From: RI-153 sp963752935
GTDB taxonomy: Bacteria; Chloroflexota; Anaerolineae; Caldilineales; Caldilineaceae
DNA: 64,000 bases
NCBI GenBank assembly: GCA_963752935.1
Contig: CAVWAL010000009.1
Span: forward strand, 62,001-126,000
Direction of reading: 5' to 3'
Shown in pieces: positions 17,142 to 27,849 of this stretch. The position numbers and the translations under genes were made by a program. The notes beneath the pieces were generated by a model, which saw only the letters and a list, made by a program, of their open reading frames with translations, ran no database searches and had not been told where the DNA came from. The stretch's first letter is position 1. Each line of letters starts with the position of its first letter.

Positions 17142-18104
17142 TCATATTTCTTCCGCACTGAATTTGTGACACTTGACCAGCACGTCCTCAACGTAAATAT
17201 CGGGCGGAGGCTGGTGCTTGCAAATATCCATCACCAGGGGGCAGCGACCGGCGAAGCGGCAGCCTTGACGCAGGTACTCGTCCTCTTCGGTGTCAGAGAG
17301 GCGAATTTCGCCCACCCAACGCCGCTTGGGGTCCGCCTCGGGGATCGATTCGCGCAGCAGCACAGTGTATGGATGGCGCGGATTCATCAGGACTTCTTCC
17401 ACCGTCCCCATTTCCACAATATCGCCGCGGAACATGATGGCGATGCGGTCGCACATGTAGTAGGCCGTTGCCAGATCGTGGGTGATGTAGAGGATGCTGA
17501 CGCCCAGTTCGTCCTTCAGTTTTTTAAACAGGTTCACAATGGACATCCGCAAGGAGGCGTCGACCATTGACACGGGTTCGTCGGCAATCAAGAGTTTGGG
17601 GTCGGTCAACAGGGCGCGGGCAATCGATATGCGCTGCAACTGTCCGCCGGAGAATTCGCTGGGGTATTTGCCGGCGAACTCTTCGTAAGACAACCCCACC
17701 GACTTCAGTTTGCGGTCGATGAGCTCGATGGCGTCATGGCGTTTCCTGGCCAGTTTATAGTTTGCCACCGTCTCGAAGAAATAGCTGTCCACGGTGCGCA
17801 GTGGGTTAAAGGTGCCAAAGGGATCTTGAAAGATGGCCTGGATGCCTTCAGTGAACCAGACCTTTTCATTCTTGGTCTCTTTTTTACCGCTGTGAACGAT
17901 GGTGCCGGAGGTAGGATGCTCGAACCCCAAGACAATGCGAGCGGTGGTCGTCTTGCCGCAGCCGCTTTCGCCGGCGAGGGCGAAGATCTCACCCTCGCCG
18001 ATGTGGAACGAAATATCGTCCACCGCGGTCAGTTTTACGCGCGAGATCATGCTGCCGATGGAAAAAACTTTGGTGAGATTTTCGACTTCAAGCAGCTTTT
18101 CCAT
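17142..18104 (-). CDS. Dpp/Opp-type ABC transporter ATPase (DppF-like)
   Basis: The protein has 320 residues. It has Walker A AGESGCGKTTT (near residue 43), the signature SGGQLQRISIARALL, and Walker B LLIADEPVSMVD. The C-terminal oligopeptide-transporter extension carries clustered Cys residues (GCRFAGRCPLVMDICKH), which in this family can bind an iron-sulfur cluster. It powers import together with the ATPase encoded upstream. The start at 18104 overlaps the preceding gene by 17 bp; the frame remains open further upstream but the sequence there is not ATPase-like. It is the last gene of the operon. Confidence 0.92.
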   Translation of the reverse strand: MEKLLEVENLTKVFSIGSMISRVKLTAVDDISFHIGEGEIFALAGESGCGKTTTARIVLGFEHPTSGTIVHSGKKETKNEKVWFTEGIQAIFQDPFGTFNPLRTVDSYFFETVANYKLARKRHDAIELIDRKLKSVGLSYEEFAGKYPSEFSGGQLQRISIARALLTDPKLLIADEPVSMVDASLRMSIVNLFKKLKDELGVSILYITHDLATAYYMCDRIAIMFRGDIVEMGTVEEVLMNPRHPYTVLLRESIPEADPKRRWVGEIRLSDTEEDEYLRQGCRFAGRCPLVMDICKHQPPPDIYVEDVLVKCHKFSAEEI

Positions 18105-19095
18105 ACTCTCCCTCTCCGACCAGCCAGCAGGCGACTTTGTGATTGGCATCGATTTGGGTGAAGCCCGGCATCGTCTCTTTGCAGACGTCCTTGACATACG
18201 GGCAGCGCGGGTGAAACGGGCAGCCGCTGGGCAGGTCCGCCAGTGAAGGCGGCGCGCCCGGCACGCTCTCACGCGTTGTCTTGTCTCCGAACTTGGGCAG
18301 CGAGTTGATCAGATACTGGGTGTAGGGGTGCGCCGATTCGGCGAAGATCTTCTCGGTGGGCGCTTCTTCCACGATCTTGCCGGCGTACATAATGCCGATG
18401 CGGTCGGCAACATTGGCGTGCACGCCCATATCGTGCGTCACCAGGATCACGGTGTTCTTGAGCTCGCGTTGCACGTCCTTGAGCAGTTGCACCACCCCGC
18501 GCTGCACCACCACATCTAGCGCCGTGGTCGGTTCGTCACCGATGATGATACGTGGCTTGAGCAGCGTGGCCAGTGCAATCGTCACACGTTGGCGCATCCC
18601 ACCGGACAACTGATGCGGGTAGGCATCGAGGATCTTGGGGGGTAGCCCCAGTTCTATGAGATGGGCACGCGCCAGATCAAAGGTGGCCTGTTCTTGATGT
18701 GAGCTGACGTGACTCTCGATAAAATCTCGGTAGGTATCAATGATGCGCGCCACCGGGTTGAGGACGCTCATCGATCCTTGCGGCACGTAGGCGATGTATT
18801 CGAGGCGCAGGCGGCGAATTTCTTCGCGGCTGAGCGTGGACACGTCCACGTCGCGGCCCGAAATACGGTAGTAGACCTTGCCGCCCACCACACGCAACGG
18901 CGGTTCGGCAGCGGCGGCCAGCGTCTTCAACAGCGTAGACTTGCCACAGCCACTTTCGCCGGCAATGCCGTAGATTTCGTTTTCGAGGATGGTCAGATCC
19001 ACTTCGTTGACGGCTTTGACGATCTTGGGCTTGCCGTAAACGTCGAGAATATAATGGGCTTGCAGGGCTTCGGTCTTGAGGATCGGTTCATTCAT
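18088..19095 (-). CDS. Dpp/Opp-type ABC transporter ATPase (DppD-like)
   Basis: The protein has 335 residues with Walker A GESGCGKSTLL, Q loop YVPQGSMSVLNP, signature LSGGMRQRVTIALATLL and Walker B IIIGDEPTTALD, followed by the oligopeptide/dipeptide C-terminal region (HPYTQYLINSLP) and a CPFHPRCPYVKDVC cluster. It works as a heterodimer with the DppF-like protein. It is separated by three bases from the permease gene upstream and overlaps the next gene by 17 bp, so translation is tightly coupled. Confidence 0.92.
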   Translation of the reverse strand: MNEPILKTEALQAHYILDVYGKPKIVKAVNEVDLTILENEIYGIAGESGCGKSTLLKTLAAAAEPPLRVVGGKVYYRISGRDVDVSTLSREEIRRLRLEYIAYVPQGSMSVLNPVARIIDTYRDFIESHVSSHQEQATFDLARAHLIELGLPPKILDAYPHQLSGGMRQRVTIALATLLKPRIIIGDEPTTALDVVVQRGVVQLLKDVQRELKNTVILVTHDMGVHANVADRIGIMYAGKIVEEAPTEKIFAESAHPYTQYLINSLPKFGDKTTRESVPGAPPSLADLPSGCPFHPRCPYVKDVCKETMPGFTQIDANHKVACWLVGEGEYGKAA

Positions 19096-19098
19096 GGC

Positions 19099-19953
19099 TC
19101 AAGCTGCCCCCACCCGTTGGATGCGTGTGCGTGGATCGAGATATTCGCTGACGCTGACCGACAGCCAGTAGAGGGCGATAAAGAGCAGGATCGAAATCGT
19201 AATCGGCGTCATCAGCCACCACCAACGCCCCAACAAAATCGCCTGATAGTTGATCGCCCAGTAAAGCATCGTGCCCAGGGTGGGGATCGAAAGATCGAGC
19301 AGCCCCAGGATCGCCAGCGTGATTTCCAGTCCGATGGCCCAGGCCATGTTGTTGATCAAGGTCGAAAAAATCAACGGCATGGTGTAGGGCATGTATTCAT
19401 TGAGGACAAGTTGCAGTGTGCCCGAACCCGATAGGATCGCCGTCTGTGTGAAATCGCGCTCACGCAAGCTCAGGATCTGAGAGCGGATCAGCCGCGCGTC
19501 CCAGGCCCAGCCGAAGAAGGCGAGCAGCAGCCCCAGCGTCACCATGTTCAAGTTCGTGCGGATCAACATAGCCATCATTACAATGATCAGAAAGAGCGGG
19601 ATCACCAACAGGCTATCGCCCAAAAACATCAACACGCGATCAGATGTCCCCCCCTTATAGCCGGCTACCATGCCGAGCACCACGGCGATGACACGCGACA
19701 CCACGCCCGCTATCACCGCGATGATCAACGAATTGCGCACGGCGAAACTCGCCATCCAGAAAATATCCTGGCCGTTGGAATCGGTGCCCAGCCAATACTC
19801 CGCCGAAGGACGCATATCACGGGGCACTGCGCCCCACACCGTCGGGTCATACGGTGAAAACAACGAGAGGATGGCAAAGATCACGAGTACGCACAACGCC
19901 CCAAAGCCCGCAGCAAAGCGGTAATCTCTCAATAAGTCGCCAAATAACTTCAC
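19099..19953 (-). CDS. Dpp/Opp-type ABC permease (DppC-like)
   Basis: The protein has 284 residues and six membrane helices. The N-terminal OppC-like segment precedes YWLGTDSNGQDIFWMASFAVRNSL, the family's hallmark region. The cytoplasmic coupling loop lies around SLRERDFTQTAILSGSG. It forms the membrane channel with the DppB-like permease. It is fourth in an operon running from the LacI regulator through the binding protein. Confidence 0.92.
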   Translation of the reverse strand: MKLFGDLLRDYRFAAGFGALCVLVIFAILSLFSPYDPTVWGAVPRDMRPSAEYWLGTDSNGQDIFWMASFAVRNSLIIAVIAGVVSRVIAVVLGMVAGYKGGTSDRVLMFLGDSLLVIPLFLIIVMMAMLIRTNLNMVTLGLLLAFFGWAWDARLIRSQILSLRERDFTQTAILSGSGTLQLVLNEYMPYTMPLIFSTLINNMAWAIGLEITLAILGLLDLSIPTLGTMLYWAINYQAILLGRWWWLMTPITISILLFIALYWLSVSVSEYLDPRTRIQRVGAA

Positions 19954-20046
19954 CCTGTCTTTACTCCTTGTTCGCAGCTAACGCTCGGTGACACTCGCCG
20001 CCCTTTACCACTGCGGCAGAATTTGCGTGCAAAAAGCGGACGAAAC

Positions 20047-21051
20047 TCACTGATATCGAATCCGCGGGTCGAAGAAGGGATAGAGCAGATCCACGATCAG
20101 CACGCTGGTGGTGATGGCAATGATCGAAAAGACGGTGATGCCCATAATCAGGTTATAGTCGCCGGTGATGATGGCATTATACAGAAGTGTACCCAGCCCC
20201 GGGTACGAAAAGACGATCTCGGTAATCAGCGCGCCGCTGAAGATCAACCCCAGCGACAGCCCCAACCCTGTGATCTGTGGCAACAATGCATTGCGGATCA
20301 CGTAGCGCGAGACGATCTTGTTTTCGTGTACGCCGCTTAGTTTGGCGTACTGCACGAAGCTCTCGTTGTTGACATTCTGCACCACCAGCTTCATGGTCTG
20401 GAACCATACCGCCGTACCCAGGATAAAAATGGACAGCCCCGGCAAGAACGAGTGCCAGAGCACGTCCTTGATGTAGACCCAGGTGAGGCTGGGCTGCCGG
20501 CCTAGCGTGGAACCACCCGATACCGGGAACCAGCGCACCACGTATGCCAGCAAGAGCAGCAGGGCAAAGGCGAAGATGTAGTAGGGCATGGGGCGGATGA
20601 TCATTGTCACAACGTCCAGCGTGCGAGACCAGCGTTTGTGGGCGAAGTAGCCGGCAAAGCCGCCGATCAGGTTGCCGAAGACCCACGACATTAAGGTGGT
20701 GGTCAGCAGCAGCGCGGATGTCCACGGTAAAGCGGTGGCAATCAACTGCGTCACCGGGGTAGGGAATTGGAAGAACGAAACACCCAAATCCCCACGGAAG
20801 AGGCGCAACCAGAAGGCGCCGTACTGCTCCACCATCGAGCCTTCGAGGCCGTACATGTGTGTCAGATCGGCGATGATCTTGTCCATCGCGCCCGGCTCCA
20901 GATACGATCCACGCGCCCGCAACTCGGAAATCGTCCGCATCACCGGATCATTGGGCAACAGCCGCGGAATGAAGAAGACGGCCGTGATCCCCAATGCGAT
21001 CACCAGCAGATATTGCACAAACCGCGGAATCAGATAACGTCGAACAAACAT
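20047..21051 (-). CDS. Dpp/Opp-type ABC permease (DppB-like)
   Basis: The protein has 334 residues. An N-terminal helix (VQYLLVIALGITAVFFIPRLLPNDPV) carries the family's PGDP-like LLPNDP motif. A long periplasmic loop (residues 40-110) follows, then five more helices. The coupling loop is YAKLSGVHENKIVSRYVIRNALLPQITGLG. Its partner is the DppC-like permease 93 bp downstream. The first codons follow an AGGAG site. Confidence 0.92.
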   Translation of the reverse strand: MFVRRYLIPRFVQYLLVIALGITAVFFIPRLLPNDPVMRTISELRARGSYLEPGAMDKIIADLTHMYGLEGSMVEQYGAFWLRLFRGDLGVSFFQFPTPVTQLIATALPWTSALLLTTTLMSWVFGNLIGGFAGYFAHKRWSRTLDVVTMIIRPMPYYIFAFALLLLLAYVVRWFPVSGGSTLGRQPSLTWVYIKDVLWHSFLPGLSIFILGTAVWFQTMKLVVQNVNNESFVQYAKLSGVHENKIVSRYVIRNALLPQITGLGLSLGLIFSGALITEIVFSYPGLGTLLYNAIITGDYNLIMGITVFSIIAITTSVLIVDLLYPFFDPRIRYQ

Positions 21052-21109
21052 GAGGCGGAAACTCCTGTAGAGAAAAGTCTTCGGAGAGAGAACGTTGGGA
21101 CGGTGAGGA

Positions 21110-21174
21110 GATGATGATGGGATGATGAGATGATGGTGATATCGTTTACGACATCATCCCATCATCCCATCATC
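21110..21174. repeat. GATGAT-type intergenic hairpin, copy A
   Basis: GATGATGATGGGATGATGAG near 21110 is answered by an inverted CATCATCCCATCATC tract ending at 21174, with a short AT-richer centre. It lies between the substrate-binding protein gene and the DppB gene. Similar palindromes are at 28947-29019 and 39933-39998. Confidence 0.6.
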
Positions 21175-21228
21175 TATTCCAAACCAACCCAATCACCTAT
21201 ATACGAACCCGATCATCTGACTGCCGAT

Positions 21229-23193
<1,965 letters not shown>

Positions 23194-23332
23194 CGTCTTC
23201 TCCTTTTGTGTTCAAACAGATTCGAACTGCTGGAAAATGAAACCAGTTGGGCAGCAATTCAGGGGCGACGAACTGGCCAGATCGTGATCGCGAAGCAAAT
23301 GCCTTGCTGGTCCGAGCGTCGCAGTTGAACAG

Positions 23333-24349
23333 TTACCCAGTCTGCCGGCACGACTGGCGGATCACCAGCCGGGTTGGCACTTTATTTAGCTGGCTCTCCC
23401 AGGGTTCACCCAGGATGAGCTTGAGCACGATATCAGCCGCCAGCGCGCCCATACCTTCGATGGACTGGTCGACGGTGGTGAGGGGGGGATCGACAATGGC
23501 ACTTTCGACGATGTTGTCGAAGCCCACGATAGAAAGCTCGTCAGGAATGCCAATGTTGCGCACAGCGGCAGCATCGTAGACGCCCAGGGCCGATTCGTCG
23601 CTGGCCGCCATAATGGCAGTGGGGGGGACAGCCAGCGACAAGAGCTGATGCGCACATTCAGCCGCGGTGAGACGGGTATAGTCGCTCGTCATGACCAGGT
23701 CGGCGTCGAAAGGAATGCCTGCCTGCGCCAATGCATCCCGGTAGCCTTCCGCACGGCGCACGGCGCTGCGCAGATCGGGCCGGCCACCGATAAACCCAAT
23801 GCGCCGGTGGCCCAGCCTTATTAAATAGGAGACGGCTTCAAGCACGCCTTGATAATTGGTCGAGATCACGGCGGGGAAATCAGTACTGGACTGCTGTGGA
23901 TCGACGGCGACCACCGGGAAAGCAGTGCGGTAAATGGCAGCATAGGGTGTGACGACGATGATCCCGTCGGTAACGCTGCCGTTGAGCCGGGCCACAAGGT
24001 GCTGTTCCCAGCCCACCAGGGCGTTGCGATTGCGGTCGGCGCCGGCATAGGCGAGCAGATCGTAGCCTGCCGCCGCTACACGCTGGCTGACCCCTTTGAT
24101 GACCAACGACACAAAGGGATGCCAAAGGTCGGGCACAATCAGGCCGACGACACCCGTCGTGCGGCTACGCAGGCTGCGGGCGGCCATGTTCGACGCATAG
24201 CCCAATTCCTCAATGACGCGACGGACAGTCACTGCCGTCTCGGGCGCTACATCGTCCTTATCGTTGAGGACGCGCGACACGGTGGAGACGGAAACACCCG
24301 CGGCCGACGCGACGTCACGGATGGTGACACTGGCCTTCGATTGATTCAT
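23333..24349 (-). CDS. LacI-family transcriptional regulator
   Basis: The protein has 338 residues. A LacI helix-turn-helix at residues 8-27 (VTIRDVASAAGVSVSTVSRV) and hinge (NMAARSLRSRTTGVVGLIVPD) precede a periplasmic-binding-type sugar domain. The start at 24349 places the HTH at the normal distance; the longer open frame to 24448 runs through the likely operator. It presumably represses the downstream ABC operon and itself, with release by an oligosaccharide or sugar. The 139-bp gap before the binding-protein gene shows no second clear operator. Confidence 0.9.
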   Translation of the reverse strand: MNQSKASVTIRDVASAAGVSVSTVSRVLNDKDDVAPETAVTVRRVIEELGYASNMAARSLRSRTTGVVGLIVPDLWHPFVSLVIKGVSQRVAAAGYDLLAYAGADRNRNALVGWEQHLVARLNGSVTDGIIVVTPYAAIYRTAFPVVAVDPQQSSTDFPAVISTNYQGVLEAVSYLIRLGHRRIGFIGGRPDLRSAVRRAEGYRDALAQAGIPFDADLVMTSDYTRLTAAECAHQLLSLAVPPTAIMAASDESALGVYDAAAVRNIGIPDELSIVGFDNIVESAIVDPPLTTVDQSIEGMGALAADIVLKLILGEPWESQLNKVPTRLVIRQSCRQTG

Positions 24350-24396
24350 GTTTGAGTTGCATACAATGAGGGTGGCAGTTGCGTTTCCGGTAAGGA

Positions 24397-24410
24397 TACC
24401 GGTAACGTTA
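24397..24410. promoter_or_regulatory. Candidate LacI-type operator
   Basis: Two overlapping perfect palindromes, TACCGGTA (24397-24404) and TAACGTTA (24403-24410), both with the central CG usual for LacI-family sites, lie 48 bases upstream of the lacI-like start codon. An autoregulatory operator is inferred. Confidence 0.4.
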
Positions 24411-24473
24411 TCGGGACTCATCCTAGCACGAAGCGAAGGGTATGTCAATGGGGGGAGCGAAGCTTTGGCGCCC

Positions 24474-24794
24474 TCAATCGTGCGGTAGAACCTCCTGGCG
24501 CAATTCCTCGCTGAACTCGGCCAGATCCTCGGCGCTGACCATGCCGTACCTGACCATCAAATGGAGGTGAAACTCCATCCGCGACCGGCTGTGTGGGTCG
24601 AGACAGTCGCGCAGAATACGCGCCTCCTCTGTCATCCGCTCCTGTGCGGCCCAGAATCGCTCGGTGGGCGTTTTGTCCTCATCGTGCAACATAGCGACGA
24701 GTTCCTTATTCTTGCGCGCCAGATAGCGTTCCCGCCATCCCGCGACATTGTCGCGATAGAGCCGCCAGTCAGACTCCAACGGTTTTCTGTACAC
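24474..24794 (-). CDS. Small hypothetical protein
   Basis: The protein has 106 residues if it starts at the GTG at 24794, which follows AGAGGAG. A TTG at 24842 would give 122 residues but has no ribosome site. It is charged and mostly helical (RLYRDNVAGWRERYLARKNKELVAML, FWAAQERMTEEARIL), without membrane segments or Cys clusters. The composition is that of a soluble cytoplasmic protein. I do not recognise the family. It is on the same strand as the lacI-like gene and lies just upstream of it. Confidence 0.55.
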   Translation of the reverse strand: MYRKPLESDWRLYRDNVAGWRERYLARKNKELVAMLHDEDKTPTERFWAAQERMTEEARILRDCLDPHSRSRMEFHLHLMVRYGMVSAEDLAEFSEELRQEVLPHD

Positions 24795-25108
24795 GATCTC
24801 CTCTCTTTCTGGCTGTTGTGTGGCGTTCACAGCATGAGTCAACTGTATTTATTCGACACTTTTCTCTGTCTGTCAAGCTACACTGGGCGCCAGCATTGCC
24901 CGACATCATTTGAGTAGAAATACCCGTGATCTCCCTATCTTCCTCTGATAGATTTATTTAGATAGGCAGGTACTCCTCGTTCTCCTGCCATTGTTGCCAT
25001 TGTTATTGACCGGCTACTCCTGAAGTAACGAACCTACTTTCGCGCCTGGACTTACATCTAGATCCGGTACAACACGATCTTGTGAACTGGAACCAGGAGG
25101 ATTTCTGA
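24795..25108. other. Intergenic, lower GC, no gene seen
   Basis: This 314-base gap separates divergent genes. It is AT-richer than its surroundings. A weak CCTATCT/AGATAGG hairpin lies at 24934-24966. AGGAGG at its end is the ribosome site of the M23 gene. No convincing RNA or ORF was found. Confidence 0.5.
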
Positions 25109-27589
25109 ATGCACCCTCGTTCTCTTAGGCATCTTGCGCAAGGGCAAGATCTCCTGAAGCGCGCTCTCTTATCTATTTGCACAACATCGATTGTGTTATT
25201 GATGCTTATTTTAGGCGGGGGATCTGTTACGTCTTCACTTCTTGCTCAGGGTGAAAACAACGTACAGCTTTTTCCTGCACAAGGGTTCTCCCTAGTCATC
25301 CCAAGCGGATGGTCGCATCTGGTGGGGAATCAATTTGGCCCCCACCTGCCCGCTGATACCGTTTCACTAGGAAGTACCGCAGAACCTGTCAGTGTCAGCA
25401 TCGTCTCTGTGACTATAGGCGATGACTTCCCCAAAGACGTAACAGAATTTGCCAAGGCTATGCTCAGGCTATACCGCGGTCTCTTGCTTGATAGCGAACT
25501 AACTGTGTTGCCATCCCATATCCGGCAGCCGGCATCAGTTCGTCTCGTCTATCGTGAACCTGATCCAGATGCAGCCCACCCCCGGATCGTGGTGTCTGAA
25601 TTTGTGCGTCATGACAACCAGGGGTACTGGTTATCCACTGAGTACACTTCGTTGCAAGGTTCGGAAACACCCTATGACGATCGTGAGCGATCACGCTTGA
25701 CCAAGTTCGAACAGGTGGTCAGTTCATTCACTCTTCTTTCAGAAGACCGAGAGCTCGATACGATCCTAACTTATCAGGACTGGCGGAAATCTGTAGATTG
25801 GCTGAATCCCTCGATTCAGGATAGGTCACTGCAGAGTGCATTTGCCTGGCCCACCACCGGCTGGATTGGCTGGACTTATGATCGGTCAAGCTCTCACAAT
25901 GGTGTTGATATCTGGACCACTAAGAAGTGCAACGAGAACAGTACAGAGCGCGGGAATGCCGTCTATTCGGTTGGAACAGGAGAAGTTGACTACATATACA
26001 AAATTAGCGGGGGGGCCTACGATGGGGTACGCATCAAACATGGTTTGGTCAACGGCGTTAACACCTGGACCCACTACTGGCATTTGGGAAGCCTGAACAC
26101 TCAAACAGGACAACAGCAATCTTTCGTAACGGCACAAATTGGTCCTGTTGATAATCAGTCCCAAATTGGGTATCAAGGCAACTTAATGCGCAATGGCGGG
26201 AGTGGTGTTGTGACGACTTGCGTCCATGTCCATATGACTGTTGCCAATGGCAGCGCTGATTTCAATGCGATTGATCCCTCGCCCTATTTTGATGTTCGCC
26301 TGAACAAAGCCGATCCGCCTTCTGTTGACTTCTTCACTCTCTATGTGGAACATGAATCTTCTGCGACGCCTCCTCCCTCCGGCAGCGAATGGGAAGCAGC
26401 GTATTTCAATGGCCGTACCTGTTGGGATGATCATACACAGTGCAACGACGCGCAACATACAGAGAGAATCGCCCTTAGCGGCGGCACGGTCCTGTTTGAC
26501 AAGAATTGGGGTCGGAATGCACCGGGCGGAAGTGTCGGGCCGGACAACTGGACAGGCTACTTCACAACCACTGTTACCTTTGCACCGGGCACGTATGTCT
26601 TCTATGCCGATCACGATGACGGCCTGCTTCTCAAAGCCGGAGAGTATGAGCAGCACGTCAAGGACCCTGATGCCCGTGGCAGCAAAATCTGCAATGGAGA
26701 CGGTGGCTTCGCCCTCAGTGGGAACGTCCCCATTGAACTGTATTTGCGTGAAGACGGTGGCGATGCATTCCTTAGGCTGTGGTGGAGCACAGACACAAGT
26801 GTCTGCGTCCCGACGCCAACACCTACACTCACCTCTACACCGGCGCCAACACCGACAGGTACGCCAACATCATCAGGTACGCCAGCGACTACGCCAACTT
26901 CAACAGGTACGCCAACATCAGCGGCGACACCAACACCTCCTGCCTCCGACTGCACCGATTGGTCGGTAATTGGAACCGGCAACGCTGAGTGGCAGTGTCA
27001 TGCGAACAGCGTACAGGGACATTCAGCTACAGGTGACAGTATCCTGGTCTCCCGCAACAGGTATGCCGATGTAACGATTTCTGCAGATGTGCGCACAACC
27101 AATCGCGAGGCTAGTCTGGCTGTGCGAATGCAAGATGCAGGAAACGGTTATATTGCGATCTTAACGCCCAACGGCAGCAGTCGGAACAATGGCAATGAAG
27201 GATTATGGTTGGCCAGGCGTGTCGCCGGTTCGGAGCAGTATCTTGGTTCCTATCATGGCGCAGGCTTGCCGCTGCTTGGCGAATCGGCAAATTTCACGGT
27301 CTCCGCTGTTGGATCTTTGATAGAGGTGAGACTGAATGACCAGATTGTGTTGAGTATCTACGACACGATGTTCACTTCTGGCAGTGTTGGATTGCGGATA
27401 GACGGCGATTCGGCCTTCCCCAACGATGCATCATTCACAAACATATCCATCACGCAACTAAACTCGACGCCGACACCGACATCAACGCCGGAGCCAACGG
27501 CTGCTGCCACGCCGTCACCATCAGGGTTTCCTACACCTCAAACGCAGAATATCTATTTGCCGGATATTGGCAAAAACGCGGGTTCCTGA
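25109..27589 (+). CDS. Secreted M23-like peptidase with PA14 and lectin-like domains
   Basis: The protein has 826 residues. A membrane or signal segment lies near residues 25-48. An N-terminal domain (55-215) is unassigned. An M23/LytM-like domain (about 250-380) has SHNGVDIW (HxxxD) and CVHVHM (HxH), the zinc ligands of family M23 endopeptidases that cut peptidoglycan cross-bridges. A PA14-like domain (residues 430-560, ATYVFYADHDDGLLL type) follows, then a Thr-Pro repeat linker (PTPTPTLTSTPAPTPTGTP), a concanavalin-like domain (620-790), a second TP-rich linker and the C-terminal motif NIYLPDIGKNAGS. It is inferred to be extracellular and cell-surface linked. Codon use is less GC-rich than neighbouring genes, suggesting recent transfer. 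AGGAGG lies seven bases before the ATG. Confidence 0.8.
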   Translation: MHPRSLRHLAQGQDLLKRALLSICTTSIVLLMLILGGGSVTSSLLAQGENNVQLFPAQGFSLVIPSGWSHLVGNQFGPHLPADTVSLGSTAEPVSVSIVSVTIGDDFPKDVTEFAKAMLRLYRGLLLDSELTVLPSHIRQPASVRLVYREPDPDAAHPRIVVSEFVRHDNQGYWLSTEYTSLQGSETPYDDRERSRLTKFEQVVSSFTLLSEDRELDTILTYQDWRKSVDWLNPSIQDRSLQSAFAWPTTGWIGWTYDRSSSHNGVDIWTTKKCNENSTERGNAVYSVGTGEVDYIYKISGGAYDGVRIKHGLVNGVNTWTHYWHLGSLNTQTGQQQSFVTAQIGPVDNQSQIGYQGNLMRNGGSGVVTTCVHVHMTVANGSADFNAIDPSPYFDVRLNKADPPSVDFFTLYVEHESSATPPPSGSEWEAAYFNGRTCWDDHTQCNDAQHTERIALSGGTVLFDKNWGRNAPGGSVGPDNWTGYFTTTVTFAPGTYVFYADHDDGLLLKAGEYEQHVKDPDARGSKICNGDGGFALSGNVPIELYLREDGGDAFLRLWWSTDTSVCVPTPTPTLTSTPAPTPTGTPTSSGTPATTPTSTGTPTSAATPTPPASDCTDWSVIGTGNAEWQCHANSVQGHSATGDSILVSRNRYADVTISADVRTTNREASLAVRMQDAGNGYIAILTPNGSSRNNGNEGLWLARRVAGSEQYLGSYHGAGLPLLGESANFTVSAVGSLIEVRLNDQIVLSIYDTMFTSGSVGLRIDGDSAFPNDASFTNISITQLNSTPTPTSTPEPTAAATPSPSGFPTPQTQNIYLPDIGKNAGS

Positions 27590-27849
27590 CGCCCACCCCT
27601 AACAGAGCCACTGCCAGGAGAAAGAGCGCGCCCGTGCGTGGCGACCTGGGATGGAGCAGACTCACCCCGATGCCGTATTTGCTGAACCCGGTGCCGTGCA
27701 CGGGCTGCCGACGCATCAACCGCACGAAATGGGACATCTGCGTGGGGCGCCCAGGCATCTTTCGCCACTTATCGCGATTTCGGGTATGATCATCGGCGTT
27801 TGCCTGCACCGCACAACCACTGATGTGACCATCAACTGAGGAGATGAAA

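Noticed and set aside
16949..17191. 80-residue open frame overlapping the ABC ATPase end
   Set aside because: No clear ribosome site, overlaps the hairpin at 17012 and the conserved ATPase C-terminus; no family recognised.
26325..26969. 214-residue open frame within the M23/PA14 gene
   Set aside because: Alternative frame of the repetitive TP-rich linker; the main frame has all domains.
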